Part shown: positions 61,109-64,000 of the stretch, in pieces
How positions within the stretch are numbered: the stretch's first letter is position 1
Layout of the letters: each line of letters begins with the position of its first letter
NCBI GenBank assembly: GCA_039679645.1
Contig: JBDKUO010000069.1
Span: forward strand, 34,526 to 98,525
Source: Armatimonadota bacterium
Lineage (GTDB): Bacteria > Armatimonadota > UBA5829
Reading direction: 5' to 3'
DNA: 64,000 nucleotides
The notes under the pieces: generated by a model
Databases searched by the model: none
Told to the model about the DNA's origin: nothing
Seen by the model: the letters and a program-made list of their open reading frames with translations, nothing else
Translations under genes and position numbers: made by a program

Positions 61109-61912
61109 ATGACCGGCACAATTGGACTTTATATTAAATATGTGGCTATTGCGATACGCGCCCAGATGCAGTATCGATTGTCATTTGTTATGAGCGCTAT
61201 CGGGAACCTCTTGGGCACTGCAATGGAGTTCCTGATGATGTGGGCTCTGTTTGACAGGTTCAAAACCCTAAACGGCTGGAGCTTGCCTGAGGCGGCTGTA
61301 ATATACGGGATAGTCCATGTAGCGTTTGCTATAGGCGAGACAATTCCGCGGGGATTCGATGTATTCCCTGGGATGATTAAATCGGGTGACTTCGACCGCA
61401 TCTTGCTCCGTCCACGAAACACTGTGCTTCAAATACTAGGCCAGGAAATTCAATTTAGCAAAGTAGGACGTCTTGCGCAGGGTCTGTGTGTACTCCTCTG
61501 GGGCGCAAGCGCTCTGCATATTATCTGGACACCTGCGAAGATTGCACTGACAATTGGCGCTATTATCGGCGGGGTATGCTTCTTCTTTGGACTCTTCGTG
61601 CTGCAGGCTACCATGGCATTCTGGACCATAGACAGCCTGGAGATTATAAATACTCTAACAGACGGCGGGGTAGAGACTGCTCAGTTTCCTATCTCCATCT
61701 ACAGACCATGGTTCAGACGGTTTTTCACTTTTGTGGTGCCGCTGGCATTCGTTAACTACTTTCCCTCACTTGCCATATTGGACCGGCCAGAAAATGCGAC
61801 GCTGCCCGCCCTGCTGTCATGGATTGCTCCAGGAGTCGGGGTAGCTTTCTTGATTGTATGTCTGCAAGCCTGGAAGATAGGGGTCAGGCATTACTGCTCC
61901 ACAGGCAGCTAA
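61109..61912 (+). CDS. ABC-2 family permease (second of pair)
   Basis: 267 residues, six spans, homologous in plan to the preceding permease: MIKSGDFDRILLRPRNTVLQILGQE and FPISIYRPWFRRFFTFVVPLAFVNYFPSLAI. It is also of the ABC2_membrane_6 type. It is the last gene of the ATPase-permease-permease unit; a terminator follows. Confidence 0.88.
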   Translation: MTGTIGLYIKYVAIAIRAQMQYRLSFVMSAIGNLLGTAMEFLMMWALFDRFKTLNGWSLPEAAVIYGIVHVAFAIGETIPRGFDVFPGMIKSGDFDRILLRPRNTVLQILGQEIQFSKVGRLAQGLCVLLWGASALHIIWTPAKIALTIGAIIGGVCFFFGLFVLQATMAFWTIDSLEIINTLTDGGVETAQFPISIYRPWFRRFFTFVVPLAFVNYFPSLAILDRPENATLPALLSWIAPGVGVAFLIVCLQAWKIGVRHYCSTGS

Positions 61913-61918
61913 AATAAA

Positions 61919-61943
61919 GGGCGCGACCAGTCCGATCGCGCCC
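61919..61943. terminator. Bidirectional terminator
   Basis: GGGCGCGA pairs with TCGCGCCC around a 9-base loop, between the convergent permease and foldase genes. Confidence 0.65.
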
Positions 61944-61981
61944 ATTCTCATATTCGCTATATCTATCAATCCAAGGAAGCC

Positions 61982-62989
61982 TTACTTGGCAACCGGCGTT
62001 TTGCCGGTAGTCGGATTGAGCTTTTCTTCCAGGCTCTTAGTGGCTTCCTTCTTGATATTATCTACTATGCCCTTGTATCTCTCGGCATTGACTACGATAT
62101 CCGATTCCTTGGTGAACTTCTGCAGGTCCTCGCGGAATGTGCCGGTCTGCGAACCCTTGGCAACGGCTATCTGCTCGCGGATCATGTCCTTTACGTCATT
62201 GTATTTCTGAATACGCTGCGGTCGTTTGCGCTCGGCCCTAAGAATAACCCACTTGTTGTCATCCTTAAATGGCTTCGTAGTTTTTCCTATATCCAGCGAG
62301 AAAGCATATTTACGCACCTGTGTACCGAACATGGTATCATCTCTGCTAACCCAACCTAACTTGCCCTGGCTCTGCTTTAACACTGGAATATCGTTTGTCT
62401 GCATGGCAACTGTATTGAAATCAGTGCCGTCGGATATCATCTTGTATGCCTTATCAACTGCGTTCTTGTCGGAGCTGACTATAACGCTCATAAACACCTG
62501 AGCCGGGCGCTTGAACGGTGAGTTCTTAGCGGCAAGAGCCTGTTCATATGCCTTCTTGACATCAGCATCGGGAACCGTGACGCCTTTGGAAACAACATTC
62601 ACGAGCGCCTGCTGAATCGTAAGCTGCTTCTTGAGATCGTCCATTGTCATGCCACGCTGGGCAAGGACTTTGGCAAGATCACCGCCGCTCTCTTTTTTGA
62701 TCGCTGTAATCTTTTTCTCGATCTGGTCCTCAGTCGGCGCAACGCCTTCTTTCTTAGCAAGTCCCTGAACGAGCTTCTCGCCAATTATCTGTTCGATCAC
62801 ATACTGGCCCGCCATCTTTGTGCCCTGCTGAGTCTGGACCGGCACTTGCTCGAGTCTTGAATAGAACTCATCTTTCGAGACTTTCTCGCCGTTTACCTTC
62901 ACCAGGCCCTTCCTGCCGCAGCCTGCAAGTAAAGTGGTCAATATTGCCAGCAACACTATAGCGATCAGACTAAATCTAATCTTGTGCAT
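61982..62989 (-). CDS. PrsA/SurA-like peptidyl-prolyl isomerase lipoprotein
   Basis: 335 residues. The lipobox LLAG-Cys24 marks a lipoprotein. A SurA-N-like helical chaperone domain (about 30-160; VNGEKVSKDEFYSRLEQVP) is followed by a parvulin-type region (about 165-255; AQVFMSVIVSSDKNAVDKAY and GKLGWVSRDD) and a C-terminal helical part. It helps fold exported proteins at the membrane surface. It starts 27 bases after the sigma factor gene on the same strand. Confidence 0.88.
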   Translation of the reverse strand: MHKIRFSLIAIVLLAILTTLLAGCGRKGLVKVNGEKVSKDEFYSRLEQVPVQTQQGTKMAGQYVIEQIIGEKLVQGLAKKEGVAPTEDQIEKKITAIKKESGGDLAKVLAQRGMTMDDLKKQLTIQQALVNVVSKGVTVPDADVKKAYEQALAAKNSPFKRPAQVFMSVIVSSDKNAVDKAYKMISDGTDFNTVAMQTNDIPVLKQSQGKLGWVSRDDTMFGTQVRKYAFSLDIGKTTKPFKDDNKWVILRAERKRPQRIQKYNDVKDMIREQIAVAKGSQTGTFREDLQKFTKESDIVVNAERYKGIVDNIKKEATKSLEEKLNPTTGKTPVAK

Positions 62990-63016
62990 TAAAATGCGCT
63001 CCTCTCAGTTTAGAAG

Positions 63017-63787
63017 TTAATGGAACAGCGCCAGATCGCGCTGCAGATAGCCTCTCAGCCTCAGGACGGCCTGCGTATGAAGCTGATAGACCCTGGATTC
63101 CGATACCTCGAGAATTTTGCCGATCTCCTTGAATGTGAGACCTTCATAATAGTAAAGAGCTATGACCAGTTTCTCTCTATCCGGGAGTCTGTCAATACCC
63201 TCACCGAGAGACTGCTTCATTGCGGACGATTCCACGTCGCCGGACGTATCCGAAGATTCATCGCAGACCACGTCTGCCAGATGTATCTTCTCATTGCCCT
63301 CGCTGGAAAGGACAATATCGTCCAGACTCAGCAAAGACGCGCGGCCAGTGTCGGCCAGCAGCACATGAAATGCGTCTATCTCCAGACCCATCTCATTAGC
63401 CACTTCCTCTTCGGTGGCGGGCCTTCCGAGGTGGCTCTCCAGCTCGACGTAGGTCCTTTCAAGGGCTTTAACCCTCTCGCGGACCGACCGAGGCACCCAA
63501 TCCTGCTCACGCAGCATTTCCAGGATCGCTCCACGAATCAGCGCAATCGCGTATGTCTCGAACTTGACCTCGCGCGTGGTATCGAACTGGTCTATAGCCT
63601 TGATCAGCCCTATAATCCCCGCACTTATAAGGTCGTCGCGCTCTACATTAGGAGGCAGGCTCGTTACTACACGTCCGGCGGTTATCTTCACCAGATACGC
63701 ATAATGCTGAATTAGCGTATCTCGCGCTTTTGTATCCCCGCCGATCTTGTACCTGTGCCAGACCACCTGTAAATTAGGTGTGCTCAT
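63017..63787 (-). CDS. Sigma factor of the FliA/WhiG type
   Basis: 256 residues from MSTPNLQVVWHRY; the ATG at 63787 is preferred over the longer frame. Region 2 (DDLISAGIIGLIKAIDQFDT, FETYAIALIRGAILEML), region 3 (RERVKALERTYVELESHLGR) and region 4 (LTFKEIGKILEVSESRVYQLH) are complete. This class drives flagellar, chemotaxis or sporulation genes; no flagellar genes are in the window. A STAS protein is present at 33 kb, but no link is shown. Confidence 0.9.
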   Translation of the reverse strand: MSTPNLQVVWHRYKIGGDTKARDTLIQHYAYLVKITAGRVVTSLPPNVERDDLISAGIIGLIKAIDQFDTTREVKFETYAIALIRGAILEMLREQDWVPRSVRERVKALERTYVELESHLGRPATEEEVANEMGLEIDAFHVLLADTGRASLLSLDDIVLSSEGNEKIHLADVVCDESSDTSGDVESSAMKQSLGEGIDRLPDREKLVIALYYYEGLTFKEIGKILEVSESRVYQLHTQAVLRLRGYLQRDLALFH

Positions 63788-63908
63788 TGACAAACTTCCC
63801 GGCTGTTGTAAAATTGTGGTACGAGCCTCATTGTACAAGACACACAAGTCCGTGTCAACAGATGAGCTTGCCGAGGGTGCGTGTCATATCTACGGAATAA
63901 ACCCCGTT

Positions 63909-63977
63909 GTATCGGGACACCCCTGTCCCGATACCTTGCTGCACCAGGGGCGTTTCGGGAGAAGGGTCTCCCGAAAC
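63909..63977. repeat. Pair of covarying hairpins at the right end
   Basis: Two 10-bp stems with 6-base loops: GTATCGGGAC/GTCCCGATAC (63909-63934) and GTTTCGGGAG/CTCCCGAAAC (63952-63977). They differ at two stem pairs, and both differences are compensated. The loops are ACCCCT and AAGGGT, near-complements of each other. Confidence 0.75.
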
Positions 63978-64000
63978 AACTCTTTTCCGCAAATTTGACA

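Overview
The window most resembles the chromosome of a diderm, environmental, polysaccharide-using bacterium. I favour an Armatimonadota-like lineage, but this rests on gene content and not on a marker phylogeny. The efp-accB-accC-nusB-folD neighbourhood is the order familiar from Bacillus, whereas a TolC/MFP/RND efflux operon, a beta-barrel-like protein and an O-antigen-ligase-type protein imply an outer membrane. Several genes use TTG or GTG starts behind strong GGAGG-type ribosome binding sites.

Region 1 (1-23.7 kb, all minus strand): secreted proteins (a cut-off surface protein, a subtilisin, a CsgG/FlgT-like protein), then coaE and rpsA, a TSUP permease, a gene-free 588-bp stretch with hairpin repeats and a pseudoknot-like fold, and a YHS protein. 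Next, in transcription order, come a ROK kinase, efp, a Cys-rich membrane protein, accB, a pilin-like protein, accC, a HEPN plus 84-residue protein pair, nusB, folD, an MNT/HEPN pair and a zinc-ribbon/TPR protein. Further right lie a barrel-like protein, a TolB-like propeller, a D-aminoacylase-like amidohydrolase, a YqgF-like nuclease fold and a CBS protein.

Region 2 (23.9-34.1 kb): a phosphohexomutase, a ferredoxin with an Asp in place of one cluster cysteine next to selD, a response regulator with HD-GYP, a GHL6-like glycosidase, a secreted zincin and a C39-like peptidase, a STAS protein and an isoprenylcysteine-methyltransferase-like protein.

Region 3 (34.1-45.4 kb): an AbrB-TolC-MFP-RND efflux operon with a near-consensus promoter, a complete IS66-type insertion sequence (24-bp imperfect inverted repeats, perfect 8-bp target duplication) that landed against the -35 box of an O-antigen-ligase-like gene, and a shortened PlsY relative.

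Region 4 (45.5-64 kb): a tightly coupled DapA-like/NagA-like operon with two small paralogous proteins, tRNA-Gln, a secreted TIM-barrel protein, a sugar isomerase with xylulokinase, and a lone HEPN protein. Then comes the most unusual locus, a sugar ABC importer whose binding protein is fused to its MalF-type permease and whose MalG-type partner carries a periplasmic insert of about 350 residues. After it are a GlsB-like membrane protein, an ABC-2 exporter trio, a PrsA/SurA-like foldase and a WhiG/FliA-type sigma factor. The window ends in another covarying hairpin pair. No CRISPR array, rRNA or prophage was seen.
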